Below are positions 14,477 through 22,295 of a stretch of 32,094 nucleotides of DNA, in pieces. A program made the position numbers and the translations under genes. How positions within the stretch are numbered: position 1 is the stretch's first letter; each line of letters opens with the position of its first letter. The DNA is from Achromobacter insolitus (GTDB lineage: Bacteria > Pseudomonadota > Gammaproteobacteria > Burkholderiales > Burkholderiaceae_B): contig NZ_NJIF01000017.1 in the NCBI RefSeq assembly GCF_002209555.1, positions 1-32,094 on the forward strand, written 5' to 3'. The notes beneath the pieces are model-generated. The model was not told the origin of the DNA. It saw only the letters and a list, made by a program, of their open reading frames with translations, and searched no databases.

Positions 14477-16234
14477 ATGGACGCAGAAAACACGCTCCGG
14501 CTGATGCTGGATGCCTCGACCAACGTCCTGACGGCGGTCTACACGCCACCGGCGCATCCCGATCCGGCGGATGGCGCCATCGGGACCGCCGCGCCGTCCC
14601 CGCTGGCCGCGGCGGACGACGACGCCGCCCTCGATGCCGACGCCAGTGTCGCTGTCGCCGATGAAGAGGCCGAACCGCGCCCCCGCGTCAATATCGACCT
14701 GCCTACCTGGGACATGCTGGCCGCGGCCGCCGCCGCCCAGGGCTGGAACGCCGAAGCGCTCGACAGCCAGGCCGTCCTGGGTTTCATCGACTTGTGCCGC
14801 AGTGCCACCGAGACCGTGCAAGCCCCGGTCGGCCAGGTCATCGACGGTTCGTTCGAGCTGGAACTGGACGCCGAGCGCATGTCCGCCCTGCTGACCCTCC
14901 ACGCGCCCAAGGGTGGCCAGCCCGTGGCCCTGGAGGCCGTGCGCGCGGCGCTGGCCGAACGCGGCATCGTCCACGGCATCCTGGAACAGGAACTGACCGA
15001 CGCCGTCGAACAGGGCCGCCGCGACACCGTGCAGATCGCCCGCGGCACGCCCCCCACCCGAGGCACGCCCACGCGCTTCGAAAGCCTGCTCGACCGCCTT
15101 AAGCCGCGCGGCGAAGAAATCGACGAACTGGCCCAGGTGGACTACCGCGACCTGGGCAGCCTGCTGCTGGTATCGCCCGGCACGCCGCTGATGCGGCGCA
15201 CTCCGCCCCTGCCCGGTGTAGATGGCACCAACGTGCTGGGCGAACCGGTCCTGCCCGAGGAACTGCCCAACACTCCGTTCGCCAACGATCTGTCCGGCGC
15301 CGAGGTGGACCCGGAAGACCCGCTGCTGCTGCGCGCCACCATCGCCGGCACGCCCACGCTGGTCAGCCACGGCGTCCAGGTGAATCCCATGGTGGAGGTC
15401 GACGCAGTCAACCTGACCACCGGCAATATTCATTTCGAGGGTTCGCTGCTGGTGCGCGGCGACGTCGCCGCCACCATGGAAGTCCACGTGACGGGCGATG
15501 TGGTCGTCAACGGCACCGTCGAGGCCGCGCTGGTCGAGGCCGGCGGCAATGTGACCGTCAAGGGCGGCATCATCGGCCTGGCCGAAGCCCTGCAGGACGC
15601 CGCGGCGGCGGCACGCACCGCCCGCATCGTCTGTGGCGGCGCGCTGCGCGCCAAGTTCATTGAAAACGCCGTCATCAGCGCCGGCCGCGACGTGGACGTG
15701 GAACGCGAGGTCCGCCAGAGCAACATCGCGGCGGGCGGCAGCGTCAACGTCGGCCCTCCCAACACGCAGCAAAGCGCCATCACCGGCGGCCAGATCCGCG
15801 CCATGCAGGCAGTGCGCGCCGGCACCATCGGCTCGCCCGCGGGCATCCCGACACTGGTCCAGGCCGGCCTGGATCCGCATGCCGACATCAAGCGTTCGGC
15901 GCTGGCACGCAAGCGCCAGAAAATGAACGAAGAAAAGGCGAAGCTGGAACAGCTGCTGATGTTCCTGCGGGCCAATCCGCAACGCGCCCCCGGCGACGTC
16001 GCCGAGCGCGCCCGCAACACCCACGTCAAGCTCAGCCGCGATCTGCTGCAGCTGGACGCCGAGGAAGCCCAGCTGGTGCACGACCTGCAGCCCCTGGCCA
16101 GCGCCACCATCCAGGCCACGCGCCGCTTCTGCAGCGGCGTGACCATTCAAGTGGGCAACAAGGTGCAGGAATTCCTGGAAGACCAGATCGGTGGCAAGGC
16201 CGCCGTGGAAGACGGCCAGATCGTCATACGCTAA
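14477..16234 (+). CDS. FapA family (DUF342) polymer-forming protein
   Basis: This is a 585-residue cytoplasmic protein of the FapA/DUF342 family. A variable N-terminus (first ~75 residues, with an Ala/Asp/Glu-rich stretch AAADDDAALDADASVAVADE) precedes the FapA_N-like domain. The repetitive right-handed beta-helix follows at about residues 300-450, with turns such as GNIHFEGSLLVRGDV, MEVHVTGDVVVNGTVE and AGGNVTVKGGIIG. A charged coiled coil (about 468-540) and a short C-terminal strand end the protein. FapA proteins are linked to flagellar assembly or polar organisation in other bacteria, but no flagellar gene lies here. Its function is unproven. Confidence 0.85.
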   Translation: MDAENTLRLMLDASTNVLTAVYTPPAHPDPADGAIGTAAPSPLAAADDDAALDADASVAVADEEAEPRPRVNIDLPTWDMLAAAAAAQGWNAEALDSQAVLGFIDLCRSATETVQAPVGQVIDGSFELELDAERMSALLTLHAPKGGQPVALEAVRAALAERGIVHGILEQELTDAVEQGRRDTVQIARGTPPTRGTPTRFESLLDRLKPRGEEIDELAQVDYRDLGSLLLVSPGTPLMRRTPPLPGVDGTNVLGEPVLPEELPNTPFANDLSGAEVDPEDPLLLRATIAGTPTLVSHGVQVNPMVEVDAVNLTTGNIHFEGSLLVRGDVAATMEVHVTGDVVVNGTVEAALVEAGGNVTVKGGIIGLAEALQDAAAAARTARIVCGGALRAKFIENAVISAGRDVDVEREVRQSNIAAGGSVNVGPPNTQQSAITGGQIRAMQAVRAGTIGSPAGIPTLVQAGLDPHADIKRSALARKRQKMNEEKAKLEQLLMFLRANPQRAPGDVAERARNTHVKLSRDLLQLDAEEAQLVHDLQPLASATIQATRRFCSGVTIQVGNKVQEFLEDQIGGKAAVEDGQIVIR

Positions 16235-16242
16235 GGCCGCGT

Positions 16243-16270
16243 GCTGGCGCCTTCAAGGCGCCAGCTCTTT
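16243..16270 (+). terminator. Intrinsic terminator of the FapA-family gene
   Basis: A perfect 9-bp GC-rich stem GCTGGCGCC/GGCGCCAGC (16243-16251 with 16257-16265, loop TTCAA) is followed by TCTTT on the plus strand, 8 bp after the stop codon. It lies inside the 3' end of the convergent SDR gene; the SDR stop codon falls in the loop. Confidence 0.75.
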
Positions 16271-17059
16271 GAACCAGGCGCGCGGCGAGATGCCGCGGTC
16301 CGGCCCCAGGATGGAAAAGCCGCCGTCCACGGGGATGTCCACGCCCGTCATCCACGACGCCGCGTCGGAACAGGCAAAGCACACCGCCGCGGCGATCTCT
16401 TCGCCCGAGCCTACCCGCCCCAGCGGATGGAAATGCGCGCCCACCGCATCCGCCGCCGGACGCGAACCGCCCGACAACTGCTCCACCGACGGCGACCAGG
16501 TCCAGGCCGGCGACACCGCCAGCACGCGCACGCCGGCGGGCGCCAGTTCCACCGCGAAATTCTTGGTGATCTGCAACAGCGCCGCCTTGGACGCCGGATA
16601 CAGCGCCCGTCCCGCAGCGCCGAACTTGCCGCCCGTGCTGCCCATGTTCACCACCACGCCGCCGCGCGGCAGGAGCGGCGCCGCCAACTGCGTGAAGATC
16701 GCGGCCGACACCAGGTTGGTGTCCAGCGTGCTGTGCCATTCCTCGCGCGAGGAAGCGAGCCCCCGGTCCGCATACTGGCACGCGTTATTGACGAGGATGT
16801 CCAGCCGCCCGAAGCGCGCCACGGCGGCATCGATGCACCGCTGTATCTGGCTGTCCTGCCCGATATCGGTTTCGCAGTACAGCGCCCGGCCGTCCAGCTC
16901 CCGTTCCAGCGCGCGACCGGCCTCGGCGTTGCGTCCGACCAGCACCACGTTGGCGCCGGCCGCGGCCAGTCCGCGCGCGATGTCCGCGCCCAGCCCCTGG
17001 GTGCTGCCGGTGACGATGGCGGTCTTGCCGCTCAACCCGGGAAAGCCTGTGAAATCCAT
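16253..17059 (-). CDS. SDR family oxidoreductase (probable cis-dihydrodiol dehydrogenase)
   Basis: This is a 268-residue short-chain dehydrogenase/reductase. The Rossmann motif is TGSTQGLG (about residues 18-25), with LVNNA, catalytic Ser in VNMGSTGGKFG and YPASK, and the C-terminal PVDGGFS. The start MDFTGFPGLSGKTAIVTG is chosen; it lies 13 bp after the isochorismatase-fold gene. As last gene of an operon with a ring-hydroxylating dioxygenase, it most likely re-aromatises or oxidises the cis-diol product, as BenD does for benzoate diol. That role is inferred from context; SDR sequence alone does not fix the substrate. Confidence 0.88.
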   Translation of the reverse strand: MDFTGFPGLSGKTAIVTGSTQGLGADIARGLAAAGANVVLVGRNAEAGRALERELDGRALYCETDIGQDSQIQRCIDAAVARFGRLDILVNNACQYADRGLASSREEWHSTLDTNLVSAAIFTQLAAPLLPRGGVVVNMGSTGGKFGAAGRALYPASKAALLQITKNFAVELAPAGVRVLAVSPAWTWSPSVEQLSGGSRPAADAVGAHFHPLGRVGSGEEIAAAVCFACSDAASWMTGVDIPVDGGFSILGPDRGISPRAWFKELAP

Positions 17060-17072
17060 GTTTGGTCCTTGA

Positions 17073-17684
17073 TCAATGCGGCGCGGCGGCCCAGCGCACA
17101 GCCTCCTCCACCGGCCCGGTTTGCGCAATCAGACGCATGCTGGCCAGCGACGCGTCATGCACCGCGGGATCGGCGGAGGCGCAGGCGTCCTGCGCCACCA
17201 TGACCTCGAAGCCGATGTCGGCGGCGTGGCGCACCGTGCCTTCCACTACAGAATGGGTCGCCACTCCCGCCACCACCAGCCGGCGCGCGCCCAGGAGCCG
17301 CAACGTTTCTTCCAGCGGCGTGCCGTAGAACGCGCTGATGCGGGTGTGCTTCACCACGAATTCGCGCGCGCTACCCGCCAAAGGCTGCAGCCCTTCGTAG
17401 AAAGCGCTGCCCCACTGCCCTTCCGCCACCGCGCCTATCGCGGCCACGTTGCGGAAGATGGGACAGTTAGCCATGAGGTCGGCATAATCCGGCCGGAACG
17501 CGATGCGCACGTGCACGATGGGCAAGCCATGGGCCCGCGCGCCCGCCAACAAAGCCGCCGCGTTGTCCAGGAGGCGCTGGCGCGCGCCACTGTCCCCGTC
17601 CAGGCCGACCCGGATCTTGCCCTCGGGATGCAGTACGTCGTTCTGGAAGTGCAGCGCCAGCACCGCGGCGTCGGTAGCGGTCAC
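17073..17684 (-). CDS. Isochorismatase-fold hydrolase without the usual catalytic Cys
   Basis: This 203-residue protein belongs to the isochorismatase/cysteine-hydrolase superfamily. The Asp is in LALHFQNDVLHPEGK, the Lys in FVVKHTRISAFYGTPLE and the active-site turn in VAGVATHSVVEGTVRHAAD. Where amidase members have Cys (pattern GVATNxCVExT), this protein has Val, so an ordinary thioester mechanism is not possible; some superfamily members do lack Cys. The start is GTG at 17684, overlapping the dioxygenase beta stop by 4 bp (GTGA). It probably handles an intermediate of the dioxygenase pathway, but the reaction is unknown. Confidence 0.85.
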   Translation of the reverse strand: MTATDAAVLALHFQNDVLHPEGKIRVGLDGDSGARQRLLDNAAALLAGARAHGLPIVHVRIAFRPDYADLMANCPIFRNVAAIGAVAEGQWGSAFYEGLQPLAGSAREFVVKHTRISAFYGTPLEETLRLLGARRLVVAGVATHSVVEGTVRHAADIGFEVMVAQDACASADPAVHDASLASMRLIAQTGPVEEAVRWAAAPH

Positions 17685-18214
17685 ACGAACACCTCGAACA
17701 CGTCGTGCACGTCGTCGCAATTGACCAGGTCCACGCGCTTCATGCGGATGCGCCAGCTATCGCCTTCGGCGGCGAGCTTGTGGGTATAGCGGCCGGCCAG
17801 CTGCCGCGGCTGGCGCTTACGCCATTCCGTCATCTGGAACGTGGAGTGCACCACCAGGTTGCCGGCGGCATCCACGCCCTCGATTTCCACGGCGCCCACC
17901 AGCCGCGCGCTGCGCGTGGGCGGTTGCTGCGACCAGTTGCGCGGATGTTCCAGACGGCGGATACGCACGTCGCGCAGCATGCGGTCTTCCCAGAACAGCG
18001 AGATGTGGTCGTAGGGGCTTTCCTGGCCCTGCACCCGTGGCATCCAATACATGCCGTCAGCCGTCCACAGCGCCTGCCAATCCGCATAGCGGCGCTCGTC
18101 CAGCAGGCGCGCCTCGCGGTACAGGAACTGCGAGATGCGATGGTAGGCGTCCGCCGGCACCTCGGCCGGCGACAGGTCCGCGGTGCTCACGTCGAAATCA
18201 AGATCTAGCAGCAT
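17681..18214 (-). CDS. Aromatic-ring-hydroxylating dioxygenase, beta subunit
   Basis: This is a 177-residue small subunit of a Rieske non-heme iron oxygenase (SnoaL/NTF2-like fold). The typical block FLYREARLLDERRYADWQALWTADGMYWMP is followed by DHISLFWEDRMLRDVRIRRLEHP and the C-terminal YTHKLAAEGDSWRIRMKRVDLVNCDD. It has no cofactor and stabilises the alpha3beta3 hexamer. It overlaps the alpha-subunit gene by 10 bp and the isochorismatase-fold gene by 4 bp. It resembles benzoate/anthranilate-type beta subunits in general layout. Confidence 0.93.
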   Translation of the reverse strand: MLLDLDFDVSTADLSPAEVPADAYHRISQFLYREARLLDERRYADWQALWTADGMYWMPRVQGQESPYDHISLFWEDRMLRDVRIRRLEHPRNWSQQPPTRSARLVGAVEIEGVDAAGNLVVHSTFQMTEWRKRQPRQLAGRYTHKLAAEGDSWRIRMKRVDLVNCDDVHDVFEVFV

Positions 18215-19554
18215 GAGCGGTCTCCGGAGGTGGCGGCCGCAGCCGTGGCGGCGGGGCCTGCTTCCATATAGGTCTTCCAGGCGTTGAACTGGTTGCGCAT
18301 GGGCAGTTCGCTGGTGCCGTTGACCGACACCAGGCCTTGCTCATCGCTGCGGTCGCTGCCGTGGTAGCGGTGCATGCTGACCCACTCGCCACCGCGGGTG
18401 GCATTGCCTTCCTGGCAGCGGTTGTAGAGTTCGATGTCGTCCGGCATGACGTTGGACGAGGGCGAATTGATGACGTTGGCGTACAGCATGGCGCGCTTGA
18501 ACACGCCTTCCGGCGCGCCCTTGCAGCGGAAAGTCTGGATCTCGATCATGGTGCGGTCCACGGCAATGGGGCGGATCACGCGGAACTGCTGGAACACGGT
18601 GTGGGGCGAACCGCTGCCGTAGATAACGGTGTTGTGCCGGTTCATGCCCAGGATTTCGCGGGCGCGGGTCTCGCCATAGGCGGCGGTCAGCGTTTCGAAG
18701 TGGGCGCGCGACACCGGGTCGCGCTCGGCCGCGCCTGGGTTGAAGATGCCTTCCATGTAGCCATGGCCGTTGGGGTAGGCGCGCAGCTCCAGCTTTTCCC
18801 AGAATTCGTAGGGTTCGCCGTTGCCGTCCATGATGTGCAGTTCCAGCGGCATCTCGCCGATTTCCTTGGCCTCGTCGCGCGCCGCCGCGTAGGACGATTC
18901 GTGTGTAACGCGGGCATGCATGGTGTCGTGCAGGTTCTCGTAGAACACCTTCCAGTTCGAACGCTGCATGACGCGGAAGATGCCGCCCGCGACTTCGACC
19001 TCGCCCACCGGCGAACGGTCGCAGAGATTGTCGATGGACGAACGCACCCCGCCCAGGAAATCCTCCAGCGCCGGGCCGTCCTTGGCCTGGCTGGCGAACA
19101 CAAAGCCCCGGTAGCTTTCCACGCGGGCCACCCGGCGCATCGAGAACGTCGGATCCGTGGGGTCGTAGGACGTGCCTTCCAGGCCCTGCTTCAACGGCAC
19201 GCCCAGATGGCTGCCGTCCAGCTTGAAGGTCCAGGCATGGTACGGGCAACGGAAGAACTTGCCGACACAGCCCTCGCCGTCGGCCACCACCTTGGCGCCC
19301 TTGTGCGGGCAACGGTTATACAGCACGTGCACGCGCCCGTCCGTCGCGCGCACCATCAGCACATCCTGGTCGCCCAGGCGCGTGGTGTGATAGTCGCCCG
19401 TCCTGGGCACCTGGCTTTCATGTCCCACGTAGATCCAGGCACGCCCGTAGATCCGCTGCATCTCCAGATCGAAGATCGCGGGATCGGTATAGACGCCACG
19501 GTGCACGCTGTCGCCGCGCACCATCGCGGCCAATTGCTCTTCGGTATATGACAT
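18205..19554 (-). CDS. Aromatic-ring-hydroxylating dioxygenase, alpha subunit (Rieske)
   Basis: This is a 449-residue catalytic subunit. The Rieske [2Fe-2S] motif is CPHKGA...CPYHAW (about residues 83-107). The mononuclear iron site has the bridging acidic residue and both His ligands in ENLHDTMHARVTHES, with a distal Asp expected in the C-terminal half. It would insert both atoms of O2 into an aromatic ring. The start MSYTEEQLAAMVRGD is supported by AGGAG 7 bases upstream. No ferredoxin or reductase gene is present in the operon, so electrons must come from a component encoded elsewhere. The carboxylated-aromatic group (benzoate/anthranilate/salicylate-like) is the nearest impression; substrate is unassigned. 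Confidence 0.94.
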   Translation of the reverse strand: MSYTEEQLAAMVRGDSVHRGVYTDPAIFDLEMQRIYGRAWIYVGHESQVPRTGDYHTTRLGDQDVLMVRATDGRVHVLYNRCPHKGAKVVADGEGCVGKFFRCPYHAWTFKLDGSHLGVPLKQGLEGTSYDPTDPTFSMRRVARVESYRGFVFASQAKDGPALEDFLGGVRSSIDNLCDRSPVGEVEVAGGIFRVMQRSNWKVFYENLHDTMHARVTHESSYAAARDEAKEIGEMPLELHIMDGNGEPYEFWEKLELRAYPNGHGYMEGIFNPGAAERDPVSRAHFETLTAAYGETRAREILGMNRHNTVIYGSGSPHTVFQQFRVIRPIAVDRTMIEIQTFRCKGAPEGVFKRAMLYANVINSPSSNVMPDDIELYNRCQEGNATRGGEWVSMHRYHGSDRSDEQGLVSVNGTSELPMRNQFNAWKTYMEAGPAATAAAATSGDRSCC

Positions 19555-19563
19555 GTCCGGCTC

Positions 19564-20808
19564 CTACTTGTGCTCGCTTTCTTTCCAGCGCGCCATCAGC
19601 GTGTTCGACGGCAGGGTCTCGTCCAGCAACTTGGCGGCGGTCTCGCGGCCCGCCACGGGCAGGCCCTTCGGGTCCAGCAACCCCACCTGCACCAGCACGC
19701 TGGCCTGATCCCAGTAGATGTGCTCGTGGTAGAGCTTGTCGCCACGGAACTTGACGATGGCGATCAGCGGGATCTCCACATATTTTCCGGTGGGCTTCAC
19801 GCCGGGCAACAGCCAATCGATCTCGGTGGTGTGCGTGAAGCAGAACAGCAACTCATCCACGATCTGCGTGGCGCCCACCGTGCGCGACAACGGCACCAGA
19901 CGAGTGTCCGGCGGATTGCTGTTGACGAAGTGGTGCTGGTAGAAGCGGCTGAGTTCCTTGTAGCCCACGCCCCCGGTCATGGTGGGGATGTGATTCACAT
20001 AGGGTTCGGCCACCATCGTGGCCATGGTGGCGGCCACATCGCGCGTGCCGAATTCGTATTCGCAGTGCTTGTCCCAGAGGTACGAGTAATCGAACTCAGG
20101 CCCGATGGCGCGTTGCAAGGCTGCCATGCTGCGCTGGTGCGCCATCAAGGCCGACGGCTTGTCGTAGTGATCGCCGCCGGTACGCGCAAACGCGTGGTCC
20201 ATGCCCGGGTAGACGTAGATCTGCACCCCAGGCTTGTTGCCCAGCGCCTCCAGGATGCGCTGGCGCGCCTCGGGCGGACAGAAGCCGTCCTGCTCGGCGA
20301 TGTGCAGCACCAGGCGGCCACGCAGGCCTGAAGCTTCTTCGAGGCTGTTCTCGATACCCACGCCGTAATAGCCGATGGCCACGTCCACGTCGGTGCGGCA
20401 GGCGGCCAGGTAGGCCAGCTTGCCGCCCAGGCAATAGCCCAGCACGCCCACCCCGCCCTGCTGCTCGGGCAGCGCGCGCAAGGCGTCGATGGTAGCGGCG
20501 ATGTCCTTCAGGCCCAGCTCAACGTCGAAACCCTGGTAGAGCTCGAAGGCGCGGGGCATGTCGGCCGGACCGTCGGTCAGCTGAATGCCCGGCTGCTGGC
20601 GCCAGAACAGGTCCGGCACCAGCACCACATATCCCTCCTCGGCCAACAACTGCGCCGCGCGGCGCATGAAGTCGTTCACGCCGAAGATTTCCTGGCACAG
20701 CACCAGGCCCGGGCCATGGCCGGACGCCGGCACGGCCAGATAGGCGCCGAAGGACTTGCCATCATGCGAGGCCACCGTCACTTCGCGCGTCGTAATGTTC
20801 TGGGTCAT
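19564..20808 (-). CDS. Dienelactone hydrolase fused to a SnoaL-like domain
   Basis: This is a 414-residue two-domain protein. Residues 1-240 form a dienelactone hydrolase/carboxymethylenebutenolidase alpha/beta-hydrolase with QEIFGVNDFMRR, nucleophile Cys in GYCLGGKLAYL, Asp in HIAEQDGFCPPEAR and His in YPGMDHAFAR. Residues 250-414 form a SnoaL/NTF2-like domain (AATMATMVAEPYVNHIPTMTGG, LSRFYQHHF, YHEHIYWDQASVLVQVGLL). Classical DLH opens the lactone ring late in chlorocatechol breakdown. The fusion may couple lactone opening to a following isomerisation, but the role of domain 2 is unknown. It lies 9 bp before the dioxygenase alpha gene. Confidence 0.9.
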   Translation of the reverse strand: MTQNITTREVTVASHDGKSFGAYLAVPASGHGPGLVLCQEIFGVNDFMRRAAQLLAEEGYVVLVPDLFWRQQPGIQLTDGPADMPRAFELYQGFDVELGLKDIAATIDALRALPEQQGGVGVLGYCLGGKLAYLAACRTDVDVAIGYYGVGIENSLEEASGLRGRLVLHIAEQDGFCPPEARQRILEALGNKPGVQIYVYPGMDHAFARTGGDHYDKPSALMAHQRSMAALQRAIGPEFDYSYLWDKHCEYEFGTRDVAATMATMVAEPYVNHIPTMTGGVGYKELSRFYQHHFVNSNPPDTRLVPLSRTVGATQIVDELLFCFTHTTEIDWLLPGVKPTGKYVEIPLIAIVKFRGDKLYHEHIYWDQASVLVQVGLLDPKGLPVAGRETAAKLLDETLPSNTLMARWKESEHK

Positions 20809-20836
20809 ACGTATCTCCTCGATGCAGATATCCGCT

Positions 20837-22015
20837 CTACTTCATCTGGCAGGCAGCGGCAAAAGGGTCCTGGTACTGGGTCAGCACCGTGCCCGACAGC
20901 TTATTGGACAGTTTCCCCCCCGCCCCGGCCTCGACGATGCGCAGGTAATAGTTCTGCACCGGATACTGGTTGCGGTTGAACTTGAAATCGCCGCGCACCG
21001 ACTTGAAGTCCGCGCGCCGCAACGCCGGGCGCAACGCGTCCGCGTCCAGCTTGCCGCCGGTCTGGCGCACCGCGCTGTCCAGCAACATGGCCGCGTCGTA
21101 GCCCTGCGAGGCGTACAGCGTGGGACTGCGGTTGTAGGTCTTTCGGAAGTCTTCGACGAATTTGCGGTTGGCCGGGTTGTCCAGGTCCTGTGCCCATTGC
21201 GACGTATTTCGCATGCCCTCGATGGGCGCGCCCACCGCCGCGATCGTGTCCTCGTCGCCCGAGAATCCGGGGGCCAGCAGCGCAATCTCCTTGGAGAGGC
21301 CGGCGCCGTTGAACTGCTTGATGAAGTTCACGCCCATGCCGCCCGGCAGAAAAAAGAACACCGCATCGGGCTTGCTGGCCCGCAGGCGGGTAATCTCGAC
21401 GCCGTAGTCCAGCTGTCCGAGTTGGGTGTAGATCTCTTCGGACAATCCCCCCTTGTAAAGACGCTTGAAGCCATTGAGCGACTCCCGTCCGCCCGGATAG
21501 TCCGGCGCGATCAGCGCCACGCTCTTGTAGCCCTGGTCGGTGGCGTACTTGCCCATCGCGGCCGGAATGTCTTCGTTCTGCCAGGCGACCGCGAAGAAAT
21601 TCGGATTACAGCCCGCGCCCGCGTAGTTCTCCGGCCCGGTATTGGTGCTGAGGTAGATGGTTCCCGACTGCAGGATGGCCGGCATTACCGGCAACAGCAC
21701 GTTCGAAAACACGATGCCCGTCATGATGTTCACGCGGTCGCGCTTCAACAGCCGCTCCACCGCCTGCCGCCCAGTGTCCGCCTTCTGCTGGTCGTCGGCC
21801 ACAACCACTTCCGCCGGCAATCCGCCGAGCTTGCCGCCCGTATGCTGCAGCGCCAGATTGAAGCCGTCGCGGATCTCGTTGCCCAGCGCCGCCCCCGGTC
21901 CCGACAGCGTGGTCAGCAAGCCGACCTTGACCTTGTCCGCCGCCGTGGCGCCCGCCGCCGCCGTCATGCACACCAGCGCAGCCAGCGCGCGCCGGCTCCA
22001 TAGATTTCGATTCAT
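20837..22015 (-). CDS. ABC transporter substrate-binding protein, branched-chain amino acid/aromatic type
   Basis: This is a 392-residue periplasmic binding protein of the LivJ/LivK type (Peripla_BP_6). A signal peptide (hydrophobic ALAALVCMTAAAGATA, cleavage near AADK) precedes VKVGLLTTLSGPGAALGNEI and DGFNLALQHTGGKLGG. Other family segments are GIVFSNVLLPVMPAILQSG and SQGYDAAMLLDSAVRQTGG. In Burkholderiales, proteins of this type often bind aromatic acids or their metabolites. It is the first gene of the dioxygenase operon, but no permease or ATPase gene accompanies it. It must use a transporter encoded elsewhere or act as a sensor. Confidence 0.92.
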   Translation of the reverse strand: MNRNLWSRRALAALVCMTAAAGATAADKVKVGLLTTLSGPGAALGNEIRDGFNLALQHTGGKLGGLPAEVVVADDQQKADTGRQAVERLLKRDRVNIMTGIVFSNVLLPVMPAILQSGTIYLSTNTGPENYAGAGCNPNFFAVAWQNEDIPAAMGKYATDQGYKSVALIAPDYPGGRESLNGFKRLYKGGLSEEIYTQLGQLDYGVEITRLRASKPDAVFFFLPGGMGVNFIKQFNGAGLSKEIALLAPGFSGDEDTIAAVGAPIEGMRNTSQWAQDLDNPANRKFVEDFRKTYNRSPTLYASQGYDAAMLLDSAVRQTGGKLDADALRPALRRADFKSVRGDFKFNRNQYPVQNYYLRIVEAGAGGKLSNKLSGTVLTQYQDPFAAACQMK

Positions 22016-22295
22016 GAGCCACCCCGTTTTCCCCGCCCGGCCTTGCCGGCGGAAAGCTGACAGAACCCGTCTGCCGTCGGTAAACGCATGCTGCCGAACA
22101 ACGCCGCCAGCTTACGCGCCGCGGCGCCGCCCTCCAACCAACACGCGAAGGGCCTGCCGGCTAGATTAGGCCGCGCCCGGGCACCGCTCTATCCAGATTC
22201 CGTCAGCCTTATCCGGGATTCACTTAATTCCAAGTCCTTGACGTTTAAATTACCCTCGGCAGTAACACGGGAGCGTTCCCGTCCCGGAGGCATCC
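22016..22295. promoter_or_regulatory. Divergent control region of the dioxygenase operon and its AraC regulator
   Basis: This 280-bp gap contains an AT-rich patch around 22220-22255. Near the AraC start it has a hairpin ACGGGA/TCCCGT (22267-22272 with 22277-22282) just before a strong GGAGG Shine-Dalgarno (22286-22290). Weak promoter-like elements (TTGACG at about 22237) occur, but no convincing -35/-10 pair was found on either strand. Confidence 0.45.

Noticed and set aside
14282..16150. 622-codon leftward open frame opposite the FapA-family gene
   Set aside because: His/Gln/Arg-rich antisense shadow typical of GC-rich DNA; the plus strand encodes a recognisable DUF342 protein.
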